A program made the position numbers and the translations under genes. The notes below the pieces were generated by a model. It saw nothing but the letters and a program-made list of their open reading frames with translations, was not told the DNA's origin and searched no databases. Below, in pieces: positions 22,620-35,400 of a stretch of 64,000 nt of DNA; position 1 is the stretch's first letter, and every line of letters starts with the position of its first letter. The DNA is from Zoroaster sp. YZ-2022 (Eukaryota; Echinodermata; Asteroidea; Forcipulatida; Zoroasteridae). The DNA is taken from NCBI GenBank assembly GCA_029582265.1, contig CM055822.1:45919916-45983915 (forward strand), written 5' to 3'.

Positions 22620-22758
22620 CTGAAATTAATACCTCACATGATAAGGTCATATTACCATTGCTGCTGCATAAATTTTCAGTTACTGTGTTCATCTTAAACT
22701 AGGACACTGATTCCATGCCCTGTTGAAAGTTTTCTCTGATTGTGATGATACTGTCCCT
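22620..22758. mobile_element. 5'-truncated copy of the AGGGACA TTAA-type MITE
   Basis: Shares ACATGATAAGGTCATATTAC, CTGCTGCATAAAT, GATTCCATGCCCTGTTGAAA and the end CTGTCCCT|TTAA with full copies at 37873, 51197, 55461 and 60618. Confidence 0.8.
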
Positions 22759-22797
22759 TTAACCCTAATGGGAACTATTTACTAAATACTGCTTTAG

Positions 22798-23121
22798 CCC
22801 CCCCCCCAAGTCTCCGGTTTCTGGTGTCCGTGCGCGTCGCCTCAGACCCGTGCGTCGGCATTTTTAATTCTTCTTTTTTGCTATGAAACGATGTCCAATT
22901 GCAACCATAATTGCTGGATCGATTGGATTTCTGCCCGATTTGTGAGGCCTCTCTTAGCCACCATACTTTGTATAGGAAATTTGGTCCCTGCATATACAAT
23001 GTATCATGTATTTCCCTGTTGGCCAAAAAAAAAACCAGATGGCCGAAAAAAAAAAAAAAAGCATCACCGCACCGATTTTGAAGCCGACCGATGACCAGAA
23101 ACCAGAGACTTTTTTGGGGCC
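22798..23121. mobile_element. Harbinger-like MITE H1 with intact TTA duplication
   Basis: TTA at 22795-22797 and 23122-23124. The ends are GCCCC..AAGTCTCCGGTTTCTGG and CCAGAAACCAGAGACTTTTTTGGGGCC. A TWA duplication with GGCC-type ends fits PIF/Harbinger. Confidence 0.8.
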
Positions 23122-23409
23122 TTATTTTCATTATACAATTCCTAGGTTTAATGAGATGCATTATATTTGTATGCAGAATTTACACATGTCCGGTTTGTGC
23201 TTGAAATTAAAATCTTATGACAGAGAAATGCAGACACTGGTTCTATTTCTTAACGAGCTTTATACATGTAAATACAGCTTTGCTTGAGAGAATGCATTTA
23301 TACCTGTGCAAAACAATTACCAAAATCAGTGACAAAATCATGTTGAATTCACAATAGCCTTCACATACATATTTACAAATGATAGATCAATGAGAACAAG
23401 CTAAGTAAT

Positions 23410-23708
23410 AGATTGTTTGCGGTGACACCATGTGAAAATTCTTTTTGAGTAGTAAGGAACTGGTGATTACAACTCAACGTTGCGATTCGCAATTGTCTTC
23501 AGGAGAAACAAGATGATCAGAGCATAGGCATACTGATTGCAACGTTACTGGTGATTACAACTCAACGTTGCGATTGCCAATTGTCTTCAGGAGAAACAAG
23601 ACGATCAGAGCATACTGATTGCAACGTCGAGTTGTAACCACCAGTTCTTTTTAGAACTAATTTACTACTCATATAGAGAATTTTCACATGGTGAAACTGC
23701 AAACAGTC
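23410..23708. mobile_element. Foldback MITE with internal direct duplication
   Basis: Outer arms ATTGTTTGCGGTGACACCAT and its inverse near 23670-23708 flank two direct copies of a ~100-bp unit (CTGGTGATTACAACTCAACG ... CAGGAGAAACAAGA). Confidence 0.7.
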
Positions 23709-24003
23709 TTTACTTATCCTTTTCACCATGCAAAACTACAAATCTTAAAACAAGCTCTGCAAAGCGGTTGCGTCTTCACTGGCCATTTTAGTTAGGGAGT
23801 GTAAATCCATTCTTAACAAAACTCAAAATCAGCTCATTGTGTCATTAATGTAAAAAAAATGTCAAAATGCATTCACATTTGTTATTCTCGCAATGGATCA
23901 CATTCATGATCTATTTAACGTTTTTCTAAAAAGTGACAGCAGTCACACATCACTACAACTGGAATAATTCAGTCATTTAGTAGTAAGACTTTCGCCACAG
24001 ACT

Positions 24004-24342
24004 TCATTCTCTGTACACAGATTGTACACGACCAAAGGAAATACAACATCCAAGATAAGTACAGTGGAAATCTGGAATTTTAAAGAAAATTGCAGCATTT
24101 AATGGTGTAGAAAAGTGAGTTTTTGCGTCATCTGGTATAGACTGCAACTTGTTTTGATCAGATATGATCAGAAGTCTATTACCTACATGAAGTGTGCCGC
24201 TCGTGTAATAACTAAGTCCATGGCATAGTACTCCAAGAACAATGGATTTGGCCCATTCTGGGAGACTTGCCCAGCTTGTGAGAGAACCGTATCTCGCATG
24301 CGTACCTAAGTGTTTACTTAATGCGCCCATTGTTCGCCACAA
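24004..24342 (-). CDS. Uncharacterised open frame of 112 codons, probably repeat-derived
   Basis: The frame reads MWRTMGALSKHLGTHARYGS and on to HVGNRLLIISDQNKLQ. I do not recognise it. Its central part (ACCTACATGAAGTGTGCC, 24181-24198) is inverted at 24846-24863, which argues that it lies in a foldback repeat rather than a gene. No splice-supported partner seen. Confidence 0.15.
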   Translation of the reverse strand: MWRTMGALSKHLGTHARYGSLTSWASLPEWAKSIVLGVLCHGLSYYTSGTLHVGNRLLIISDQNKLQSIPDDAKTHFSTPLNAAIFFKIPDFHCTYLGCCISFGRVQSVYRE

Positions 24343-24406
24343 TGCGTCTACAGTAGCTTAAGATTGCGTCTAGTTCTTTACAAACTAGTTTCGCGTGGAA
24401 ACGCCT

Positions 24407-24445
24407 GTCCCATGATGTCCCATGATGTCCCATGATGCCCCATGG
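24407..24445. repeat. Short CCCATGATGT tandem
   Basis: Three to four 10-bp units, CCCATGATGT, then CCCATGATGCCCCATGG. Confidence 0.8.
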
Positions 24446-24505
24446 CAAGCTGGGCAGGGGGAGCAAAACCCGTAACCAAGCTCGTTGTGCGTGTGCGCAT
24501 TTGGA

Positions 24506-24810
24506 CACTATGAATAACTTGACCCTGAAAATCTGTTTTACCGTGAAATAAATAGTTCACAGCAATTTCATGATGACACAACACCGTGAAAATGCCATGA
24601 AATACTCTTGGGATTCCTTCGCCATGAACACACCATGAACTTCTTGTGGCAGTTTTGGGGCAGCTCATTAATTCTCGAGAGCGCTGTAAATTTGCTGTGA
24701 ATTCACCGTGAACATTATTGCCAATATCTGAGAGGAAGAGATGCTGTGAAATTACAGTGAACTGTTATTTCACGGCAAAACGGATTTTCAGGGTAAAGTT
24801 GTTCATAGTG
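24506..24810. mobile_element. 305-bp foldback MITE
   Basis: Ends CACTATGAATAACTT and AAGTTGTTCATAGTG are inverted, and inner arms (ACCCTGAAAATCTGTTTTAC, TGAAATAA) continue for about 45 bp. A larger inverted pair (24170-24200 / 24846-24875) surrounds it. Confidence 0.75.
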
Positions 24811-25214
24811 GGAGTACAATGCCGTGGTGTGGGTCATAGCAGGCGGGCACACTTCATGTAGGTAACAGACTTCTGATATGATTCAAAGTTTTTATGATCC
24901 TTGTAGTTTCTGTAAAATACAAACAACTAGATTACTCACAACCCATCCAACCATCCTTAAATATAATTATTTTGGAAAAGCTACCCAATAAAACAATTGA
25001 GGATAATATTTTTCAAAATGTCCAATATTTTTTAAATTTTATTTATAATAAATCCTATATATTTCACAATTTTGTGACATTTTGACACACAGCAAACCAA
25101 CCACCCTCTCTTTTTACAGACATTTCTCAATTACGAAAACAAATCATGTGGATGGCACCTTGCCTTTATCCAAGTTTGCTAGAGGCAAACAGAGGCAAAC
25201 TGAGCCAAAATGGA

Positions 25215-25455
25215 AGAGATGGACAATGTTTAAGTGCAGGTCTGGAATTTCACAGAGGCCATGACCTCTGTTGTCCTGGTCTTGGCCTCTGTGCTCCTAA
25301 AAAAATGTTCCCATAGACATTCTGATATTCTAATGGAAGTGCCCTTTACTCAGGAAAAGTGGCCTTGCCCCTACAAGAATGAAATTCCAGGCTTGCAACT
25401 GTTGTACCTGTTAATCCAAACTGGGGCTGTGGTTTTTTTGGCCCTCTGATTGGAG
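25215..25455. mobile_element. Partial copy of the foldback repeat at 53287
   Basis: Shares TTCACAGAGGCCATG, TCCTGGTCTTGGCCT, GACATTCTGATATTCTAATG and GAAGTGCCCTTTACTCAG with 53287-53445. Confidence 0.75.
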
Positions 25456-26085
25456 ACTCACAATATTTCCACCCTGTCCAATTCTCTAAATCTTTCTCAT
25501 GCACTTCTAGTACTGATAATCTTAAAGGGAAGGTACATCATTGGTATTTGGTTTCTAGTGTTCAAGAAATATATACATGTATATATATAAAAAACTAACC
25601 TCTGAACTCTGAAAGTTTCATCAAAATTAGCTAATTTTTTTTGGATAAACTGACGAACAAAATAATTTGCCGGATGGCAAGTTTCTGTCAATTTGTCAAT
25701 ACCTTTTTTCTCAATACCTGTTTTTACTTGTGTTGGCATGCAAAGAGGGGAGGGGGGAGTACAGTGTAGCTGGAAAGAACAAGCGTGGTCGCCCAACCAA
25801 AACATGGACAGTTAACCTGAAAACATGGACTGAAGGAGGACTGACTGTCCCATGAAATTGTGCAATCTATCGGTGGCTAGGGTTTCCTGAACTGAACCGT
25901 TTTCTCAAAGATGAAAGCACTTCAGACATAATCATTTCTCAGGATGACTGATGCATGTACAAACTTTACACCAAGAATTAGTTTTTAAATAATTACTCAA
26001 CAATTTTATATCCTGGGAATTACCAGTGTTGTCCCTTGCCCTTAAACTTATCATCTAATATCATTAGCCGGCCAATTGTCATCGG
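25456..26085. other. Intergenic, no gene supported
   Basis: A weak polymerase-like peptide (NKRGRPTKTWTVNLKTW) at 25780-25850 on the + strand recalls LINE tails of the GRPxKxW type. It is too short to call. Confidence 0.35.
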
Positions 26086-26087
26086 GC

Positions 26088-26245
26088 AAGCTCGGTGGTC
26101 GAGAGGTTAAGATGTCTGCACTAGTAAGCAGGAGGTCGTGGGTTCGAATCCCGCCCGAGTCGCCTGTGTAGTTTTTTCACAGACACTCGGAAAGCACTGA
26201 GTATACAGTGCTATACACACGTCGGTGTAGGGCAAAATTAAATCA
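26088..26245 (+). mobile_element. tRNA-derived SINE of a second type
   Basis: The head CTCGGTGGTCGAGAGGTTAA, anticodon arm TCTGC-ACTAGTA-GCAGG and T-arm GTGGGTTCGAATCCCGC fold as a tRNA. The loop would place TAG at the anticodon. No matching 7-bp acceptor stem with a normal 3' end is present, and a non-tRNA tail (CACTCGGAAAGCACTGAGTA) follows, so it is a SINE rather than a working tRNA gene. Confidence 0.75.
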
Positions 26246-26342
26246 ATAATATCATTAAACTTATCATTTAGTATTTTTTAGTGAACCACCAATTTATATA
26301 AAAAAAAACAAGAAATTCACCCACCATCTCATCTATGAATAC

Positions 26343-26431
26343 CTTGGAGAATTTCTCATCGACCTTGGAACATTTTGAAGAATTCTTTTTCCTCTTCAGG
26401 TCTTTTGGAGTCAAAACGAAACATCTTAGTC
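26343..26431 (-). CDS. Possible further exon of the multi-SIM gene
   Basis: The 89-bp stretch has acceptor TAATCAAAG|GAC and donor CTCCAAG|GTATTC. Read in phase with the previous exon it gives LRCFVLTPKDLKRKKNSSKC, a basic peptide. The acceptor is weak, and no stop-containing final exon was found after it. Confidence 0.4.
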
Positions 26432-29400
26432 CTTTGATTAGGGATTTTCTGAACCCCCTCTATTAAGAGGAAGAGTCTTTACTTCATTCACACTATATAT
26501 TTTTGAAACACACCAATAAAGTCTGTCGCTGCAACTTCCTCTAGATCTTCCCCTCCCCTTAAACGTTTCAAGGTGTATTCCTCCATCGTGGAATCCTCGG
26601 TTTTCCTCTTCAAGTTACTGGATCGACTTGCCCGGCTCTCTTCAAGATCTCCCGTTTCTAACGTTTCGCCGGATTCTTCCCTGGAAGTGAACACTGACTG
26701 GGGTGTCTGGACGAATGGGTGTGTTGCATTGACGATGGAAGACACGATAGTATCACCTGGGTTTAATTATATAGTGAACAAAAAATAACATACTTAATTC
26801 TCCTCATTTCTATTCAAACCTGCTAATTCTACAAGGTTTATGACAGGCCACATCCACTGTAGTGACAGTACACAACATTGGTATACGTATCAGATTGGTA
26901 ATTCAAAAATATCAAAATGGTTGAATTAATGTGGAACTTACTTACTGCAAAGCTGATGATGGTACCAATCTTCCCTAGAAATAATTTTATATGAAAAGTG
27001 AAATCATTTGCAATTCGAAATTAGGAAAAAGTTGCTGTCCAGTAATACATTACAACTAAAAACATCACCAATTTAACAAGAATGAGAGCACCTTCTGTGA
27101 TGAAGCTTTCATAAGTTAGTTTTATGATAAATTTCTTGAAACCTAGAGGATTAAAATGAAAGTACTTTACCAAAAACCAACTTTGTACCTTACCTTATGT
27201 AGAGTATTCATAAACCTGAGTGAATATTTGGCTCCCCCCCCCCCCCAATAAAAAAAACCCCAAACAAACACCCGGTTAAATAAAGTAAAGGCACATCGCT
27301 GGTAATTACCAGATTATGAAATAAACAAATATCTCAAAATTTACCCCAAACATTTTTTTTGTTTCAAGTGATATCATCTTAGAGAAAACAGGAACTGTTA
27401 TGCCGAATTTACAAAAAGTTGCAGGGAAAAACAAATAAACAGAACGTTTGTTGTTTTCCCAAAAAACGTGAGGACCTGTTTTCCCAAAAACGTGAGGACC
27501 TTTTTTATATCGTCGCATAGGTGATGAAGTGACGAACCGGCTATTTTGGCAGTTCTGAAATATTAACGGTTAGGGACTGAAAAGTGCAAATGTTCATCTT
27601 TAACCCTCCTACTTCTGGTACCTTTTTCATACAAGTTGATCCACCATTTGAAACCATTCGCTTTTGTGGTTTTGAATGGTGAAATAACTGTGTACAGTAT
27701 TGATTCCCCCATATGGTTTTGAATGGTAGGTCAGCTAATACAAAACCTTGTTTGGATCTTTCCAAATGGTAGTACAGCTAATACAAAACCTTGTTTGGTT
27801 ACTTCTAAGTGGTGAATCAATGGACCCTCTGTGCATTTGAATGGATTTGAATGGTAGTAAAGCTTGCTACCAACACTGTTCAAATGGTCCCACCATGTGT
27901 GTACAAAACCAATGGACATTTTGGTAAGTGGAAATTTTGAATGGTTTCAAATGGTCAAACAGTAGGAGGGTTAATGGTTTTTAAATCATATATTTATGTT
28001 TTTTTTAGACCAGTAAAACTTCAAGTGATGAATCAGAACAACATATCAATTTACTATCTCACGGGTGACAAATATTAGTCAAAAGTGACGTAACACTGTT
28101 AAACTATACTCTGTACTCTGTTTAAATACAGTTATTTTAACACAGAGCTTGTTTGTGCGTAGCATACAGCGCGTGTGATTTTTGATACAATGTATCCTTG
28201 TGTATGTATGGTACATTGTACGTGCCAATAATTTGTGGCATGAAGTGGCACATACAATGTTTATAGCTTTGAAACAAAATCAGAAATAAAATTCAACTAT
28301 TCCCAAAAAAACTAGTTTGTCCATGTGTAAACAAATGGGAATAATAAACACCAAAATTGCACTGCCAACATGATTTCAAACATGATTTTTGCCTATTTGT
28401 CACTTCATCAGCTATGCAATGATATCTTGAACGCTAGAGGATAATGCATATTTCCAAATACCTCGTGTACATTACCTTTAAAGTGAGTGATTTCACATTT
28501 CATACCTGTTGAAATGGATCTGAACTCTGACGCATCAAGTGAAGACACTTTCTCTTCATCTGGATCATCTGTTGAGCGGGTGGCGTCATCTTCATCAAGA
28601 AGATGGTCCTCCTCATCTTGACTGAGTTCAAGCTCCTCCTCGTCCCCATCTTCAACGTCAAAACCTTCTCCAAAGGAGGAATGGCTCTCATTGTCCTGGA
28701 AGTATTCTCGACCAGTGTCACCATCTGGGGAACGCACAACATGGCTGTGGCCCTCTGAGGTACATGTACTGTCTTCCACTGGATTTTGGTTGCTGTCAGA
28801 AACATATTGCAGATTTTCAGCTCCATCAAGATCAAGTCTGTCCTGCCGGATCTTGTCCTGTAGCAGGCTGTCAATTGAATTGTCTCCTTCTAATTCTGTA
28901 TCCTCATGGGTGTTTGCATCTTGAACACTTTCCTCCGACATGGAATCATCCAAGATGCTTTCATCTGGCATCAGGTTTCTCTTAGTTACCAATATTGAGT
29001 TGTCACTGTCTGAGATATTTTCACCTGGATTGCTGTCTTCGAAGATCCAATCCCTAATAATGTCATCCTTTTGCATGCTGTCCTCAGTAACCTTTAAAGT
29101 GTCATCTCCATGGTTTGTTTCATCTAAGGTGACATCTTCCTGTATGCTATCTTCTTTGAGAAATTTGTTTGTGGGAAAGCTGTCCTCTAAGTTACTGTCC
29201 TGCTCCATGCTATCCTGTTTGCATGTATTGTTACTGTCCTCAAAGAGGATGCCCTTGAAGATGCTACCCTGTGGAAAGCTCTCTTCCTGTGGGAAATTCT
29301 CTGGTGTTACTTCCTCTTCTAGAGATCTGTTTGTTGGAAAACTGTCCTCTGAGTAACTATCCTGTTGGAAACTGTTCGGACTGGTGTCTTCCTGTGGGAT

Positions 29401-32400
29401 TTCCCCATCAAGAGATTTGTTTGAGGGAAAGCTGTCCCCTAAGACTTGGAAACTGCTTTCTCCCTGTGGAATTTCCTCTTCAGGAGATTTGTATTTGAGA
29501 AAGATATCCTTTGAGTAACTATCTTGTTGGAAACTCTTCATACTGCTATCTTCCTCTGGAATGTCCTGTTCGTTAGATCTGTTTGTGGGAAAGCTGTCCT
29601 GTGAGCTACTATCTTGTTGGAAATTGATCTTACTGTTGTCTTCCTCTGGAATTTCCTCTGTGAGAAATCTGTTTGTGGGAAAGCTGTCCTGGGGGCTACT
29701 GTCCTTTCTGAAACTGTTCTTACTGTTGTCTTCCTCTGGAATTTCCTCTGTGAGAAATATGTTTGTGGGAAAGCTGTCCTGGGAGCTACTGTCCTTTTGA
29801 AAACTGTTTCTACTGCTGTCTTCCAGTGAAATGTCATCTGTGAAAGATCTGTTTGTGGGAAAACTGTCCTCAGAGTAACTTTCTTGCTGGAAACTGTTCT
29901 TACTTATGTCTTCCTGGTGAGTGTCATCTGCAAGAGATCTGGAGGGAAAGCTGTCCTGCGAGTTATCTTGTTGGATGGTTTCCTCTTGGAAACTGTCCTC
30001 CATGTTTTCCTCTGTTATGTCACCCTGTAGGATATCCTCTTTAAGAGATTTGCTTGTAAGAAAGCTATCCTGTGAGTTACTGTCATGTTGGATGTCATCC
30101 TGTTGGTAACTGTTATTACTGTCTTCCAAGATGTTGTTCTCTGAGATGTTCGATTTGTAACTTCCTTGGTCTTCTTTTTCTCCATCATACAATGAGCCAA
30201 TAGGATCAGAAGCATTGTCTTGGTTAGTTTTTGACAAGGTCGGTTCCATGTCTAATACAACAGACTCTCCACTGAGTGAAGCTTTCTGTTCTCCTTCTGT
30301 GTTAGGCTTTGTATCCTTCAAAAGAAGAATATTTGAGATTTTTGAGAGCTGTGGAGCCAGTGCACTTGGTTTCATCTGTGAAATTTCATCAACTTGCTCA
30401 GTTTGAGATGCTTCATATTCCAGTGATGGCATTTCACTTTCATCGTCAGTGTCAAAAAGAATTTCATAATTCGCACTGCTGCTACTTCTCTCTGATAAAC
30501 AGTCGTCTTGGGAACTACGGGCATCATCTTCCATTGGCCAAGGCAGTGCCCAGGTAGGTGTGCTTGAGCTGCTGTCTTCTTCAAGTTTGTTGTCTGATGT
30601 ACATGCACTGATCGCTCTTGCACTTTGACCTTCAGAGTTGTCTACCACAGTATCTGTCTGTTGAATACCTGAGAAATTATGAACTGGAAGTTGACAGTCC
30701 GTGTTGTCATCTTCTGTTTGACTTTTGGCTATATCCTCATTCACCCTTTGGTAATGCAGAGCTATCATGGTTAACGGAAGGTCGGTTTTGTTAGTTTCAT
30801 CCCTGTCACTGTCGACCTCTCTATCAGAAGTATCTATGTTGCTTTGATCCTCATTTGCCTTGCTTTCATCATCATCATCTGAAGAATCCTCGCCTATGGC
30901 ATCCGGATTATCAGTGTAATTTGCATCTTTAGAATCATTTCCACCTACGTCCATCTTCCCATCATCGCTGTCTATATCTCCTCCATCTTCATCGCTGGAT
31001 GAAATGACCTCATAATATTCATTAGTTTTAAGATCATTTTCCGTTTTCTGCTTGCATTGCTGAGCATTCAGCGAATCATCTTCTGGCACACTGGAGGTAT
31101 GCTCTTTCTTTACGTTTTTATCAAATGGCCTATTGCTCTTCAACTCTTCATCTTCATCACTGGAAAATATCTCAATTACCTCCTCATCTTTTCCGCCCGG
31201 TGACTGAGATGGAGAAGTGTTTGTAGCAATCACCTTCTGATCATTTGCTGTCTCGGATTTTTTTACATTCGGTAAGTTCTCTTTCTTCCTCTTTTTTGTC
31301 AATGGCAACATCATTAGTCCACGACCGAAGTCAAGGCCCAGCCCTCTTAGGCTACGCCTCCCAGGTATTGAAACCTTAAGAAACCTCTGTCTGGAGGTGC
31401 TTACATTAGATGTCTTCTTTCTCGCAGATTGCAAGTTATGCAGCAGAGGTTTCAGCTGAGATGGGCTACTCATTATGCTTTGTTTCAGAGCACCAGGTCG
31501 AGATTTTTTCCGTACAAACAATTTGTCGGAACCTTTTGGACTTGGTTCGATCCACTCCCCCTCACACCCTTCCAGCGTTATCAGGGAGCTCCTGTATGGT
31601 GTGTGTCCATTATCTATGCTTGTGCTTTCATGTGCTCTTGTTTCGCGGTGTTTATTTTTGTGCTTTTTGTGCTTGTGTTTATGCTTTTTGTGTTCTACAT
31701 GCGGTGATCTACTTCGCTTGTGTCTTCTTAGTAGCATTGATTCTTGGTGGAGGATTCCCATCGTGTTGACGTACTCATCTAGGTTACCCTCCTGCATTGA
31801 AGTCGGTTTGTTTCCCATCTTGAAGGGTGGGACGATGTAGTCCACCCACTCTTTGCTTTGTTGGCTTGTCATTCTCGTCTGGAGGATTCCTAGCTTCCTG
31901 GTGTCATCCAGACAAGTTATGGCAACAGTTGGCTCGGCGTGTTTGCTCAAGTGACTCGCAAAATCTTGTTGGTCTTCTATATTTCTGGCATTCCCGAGCA
32001 GCAATGACTCACAGACGGCACAAGCACTGGAGTACCCCGAGGAGGAGAGGGTAAAGAAGGATGCCAGCAACGCCGTTGGAATGTGTACGATGGGCAAGAT
32101 CTTCAGACAGGGAGGGTGGGTAGTGCATTCGATGTGATGTAGCTGCAACAACATCAGCTGTGGGAAAGACTCCTTGCAACGTGCGCACTCATACTGAACC
32201 CTATCATCAACTTTGATAAGATCTGCAGCTTTAAACGTTTTGGTGTCTTTGAGCTGAGATGTTAGCAGCTGAATGTCTACAGCCTGCTCCTTGAAATGAG
32301 CAAGGTAGCTAGATCTATGGGATGGATCAACCCCAGATTTTGCTGGTTCACTTAAAGGCGGTATATTATGTAAATTATTCTTATCAGTTTTACTGACATG

Positions 32401-35400
32401 AACTGAAGGTGCTACATGTATAATTTGTTGACCACTCACACCTGTTTTGCTGATGACAGGCCCTGCAGGCCCTACACGTATAATTTGTTTCTCAGGAGTT
32501 TTAATGACGATGGAACCTGCAGCTGGATTTTGGTGTGCAAGTGAACAGACCTGCTTGGTTATACTCGTCATCTCTGTGGAGGAGTCCATTTTGGGAACAG
32601 ACTGAATGAGTTTGCCTGTGACAGAGCCAATGCTAAACTCACATGTCTCTGCAGGTGGCTGAACAATGCACACTGCATGCTTCGTCTTGGAATTTTTGTC
32701 AACCGGGAGGTGTACCATAAACTTTTTGGACACATTTGTCTGGTTGACTGGCACCTTTACCAGGAAGGAACGATTGTCCTCATGTTTATTTCCATCATCT
32801 GAAGAGCCCTTAGAAATTGATTTGGGTACTTTGATCAAATAACAAGCCATAGCTGGTGCCTCTGTGGCAGCGACTTTGCTCCGTGTGGTTGACTCCAGTG
32901 GAATCTTCCTGATCGTTAATGGAACTGAAGATTGCGTGGTTGCTGTGCATTCTTCTTGAGTTCTTACTATTGGCTGCATAGCAGGCTGAGTAACTGTTGT
33001 CAATGATGATGCTGTTACAGGTACTTTTATTGTGGTGGTTGGTGCTGTCTTTGTGTTTTCCAGTTGGGTGTTATCATTTTGCCTATAACGTATGTCCTTT
33101 TGTTTTTGTGCTTCAGGAACAGTTAGTGTTTTACAGTAGTCATGGTTGAAGAGTGCTGGAACAGCAGGCACGGATGCTATTGTAAAAGGCTGCATGGTGG
33201 TTCCGTGAGACAATGAGGCAGCATTTAGCAATGCTGTGGCAGCGTTCATTTGAAACGGCTGTTGATTTGCTACAATAATCGTGCTGGGCAGAACCTGCTG
33301 ACCTGCAATTGTTTGTTGTAGAATGGGTCGTGGAGTTATATTCGCCACGTTCAGAATGCCGATGGAGGGACTGCGCAGAATGAGCACATTTTGACCTTGT
33401 TGAGATACAGAGGGTACAGAGGCTACCTGGAATCGTGGAACCATGTTAGTCCGCAACAGTATTGGGTTGTTTCTTTGTTGTGACGGGTTGGCCGCTGAAA
33501 TGGTATTCAGTCGCATAGCGTTTGCATTTGTGGAAGATAGCACATAAGTAGTGCCAGAGATTTGGGTCACATTGGTATGGATATTGGAAGACTTTTGAAG
33601 CACATGTGATGCAGTGTTGACCCTTAATTCCTGGTTATTAACACAACTCTTATCTAGTGCGCTTGCCATTGTTATTTTTTTGGTTTGTACTGATGAGGAT
33701 GAATCACGTACAATGGTCATGGTTTGTTTTGCGATAGTGGACGTGGCACAAATAGGTACCTGTTTATTACAGGCAAGTAGTTCGCATGCCAACCCTGAAG
33801 TGGTCTGCAGATTATTACCGGACTGGACTCTCACACATTTGGATACAGATGCTGCAATGGGAGTTATAACAGAAGCCGTTGTCTTAGCTGTCTGATTCTC
33901 TTTATCTATCGAAGAAACCTTTTTGATGAGGTAGATTTGTTTACCTCCAGCTGCTGACAGATTAGATATACTGGCTTCCCCAGAACTGGATTGACTGTTT
34001 GTATTTTCTGCTGGAGATGTTTTTTGAGAGGTTTCCGGAGGGGCAGTTGCAGGCAACTTTGTTATTTCCGTTGTTCCCTGATTCTTTACGTACCATTTAA
34101 GAGGGGTTTGGTGGTCTTTTATTATATGCTCTTTGATCTTCTGCCAGGTTCCTGTGAAGGAACACATCTTACACTTCATGTCTTCTTTGCGATGGACCAT
34201 GATTAAATTGTGGACACGTCGTACGTGCAACTTGAGTGAGTTCAATGACTTGTTGTGATCGCCACAAATTTGACAAGACCATTCTGCTGAAACGGAAGCT
34301 GTTTTACCTCCAATACCCGGCTTGTTTTGCTTGGACTTATCTGTTGAACTTTCAGCTACATCGTCCTCATCTGAGCTTTCAAGAATGATCACTTCAGAAG
34401 TGTCATCCTCAATAACAAGAACATCATCTTCACTATCTTCCTCAAGGTCATCAGTCTTCTCTTGGATTTTGGAGCTTGAATTGTTTTTTTCTCTTTCCTT
34501 ATGAGTGGATGTATTATCTTGTAGCTCAGCAATAACATCCGAGGCAGACACATCTGTTGACCGACTTGCTTGTGTCGTCTTACTTGAAGAAGGTGGATTT
34601 GAGTCTTGTTCATCTTCTGAATCCGAAAGGCATATTGGCCCTTCATTCCCTTGTGCATCACTGGCATCTTTGTTGATGTGAGAATCCTCAGTATTTGTAG
34701 CTGTACACTGGGCTACACCGGCTCCCTCTTGATGATTAACAACACCCTCAATACCATCTTTCACTTGGTGCTCGGCATCAGTATCACTCTCATGGTGCTC
34801 TGCAACACTGTCTCTCTCTTGATTCTCGGCAACACCATCTCTCTCTTGATTCTTGACATCAACGTCACTCTCATGGTGCTCGGCAACACTGTCTTCCTTT
34901 TGATGCTTGGCAACACCATCTCTCACTTGGTGCTCATCATCAGCATGTCTCTCATGGTGCTCTGCAACACTGTCTCTCTCTTGATTCTCGGCAACACCAT
35001 CTCTCTCTTGATTCTTGACATCAACGTCACTCTCATGGTGCTCTGCAACACTGTCTCTCTCTTGATTCTCGGCAACACCATACGTCTCTTGATTCTTGGC
35101 AACACCATCTCTCTCTTGATTCTTGGTAACACCATCTATTTCTTGATGATCAGCATCAGCGTCAACTTCCTGGTGCTTGGCAACACTGTCTCTCTCTTGA
35201 TGCTCTGCAACATTCTCTCTCTCTTGATGATCAGCACCTTCCAAGGTATCTGTGTCATCCGCTTCATCCTCATCACTAATTATGATATAAAACTCTTCTT
35301 GAGTGTCTGCCCGGCATTCTAGGTCAGATTTCTTTCCATTCTTTTTTTTATCTGAGCATTCAATGTCCGTTTCCTGTCCAACCTTCAAAGCTTCTTCATC

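Noticed and set aside
25667..25855. Possible LINE polymerase tail (NKRGRPTKTWTVNLKTW)
   Set aside because: Only about 25 residues resemble the pattern and no neighbouring polymerase blocks exist.
26088..26165. tRNA gene
   Set aside because: The fold is tRNA-like, but the acceptor stem does not pair properly and a SINE tail follows.
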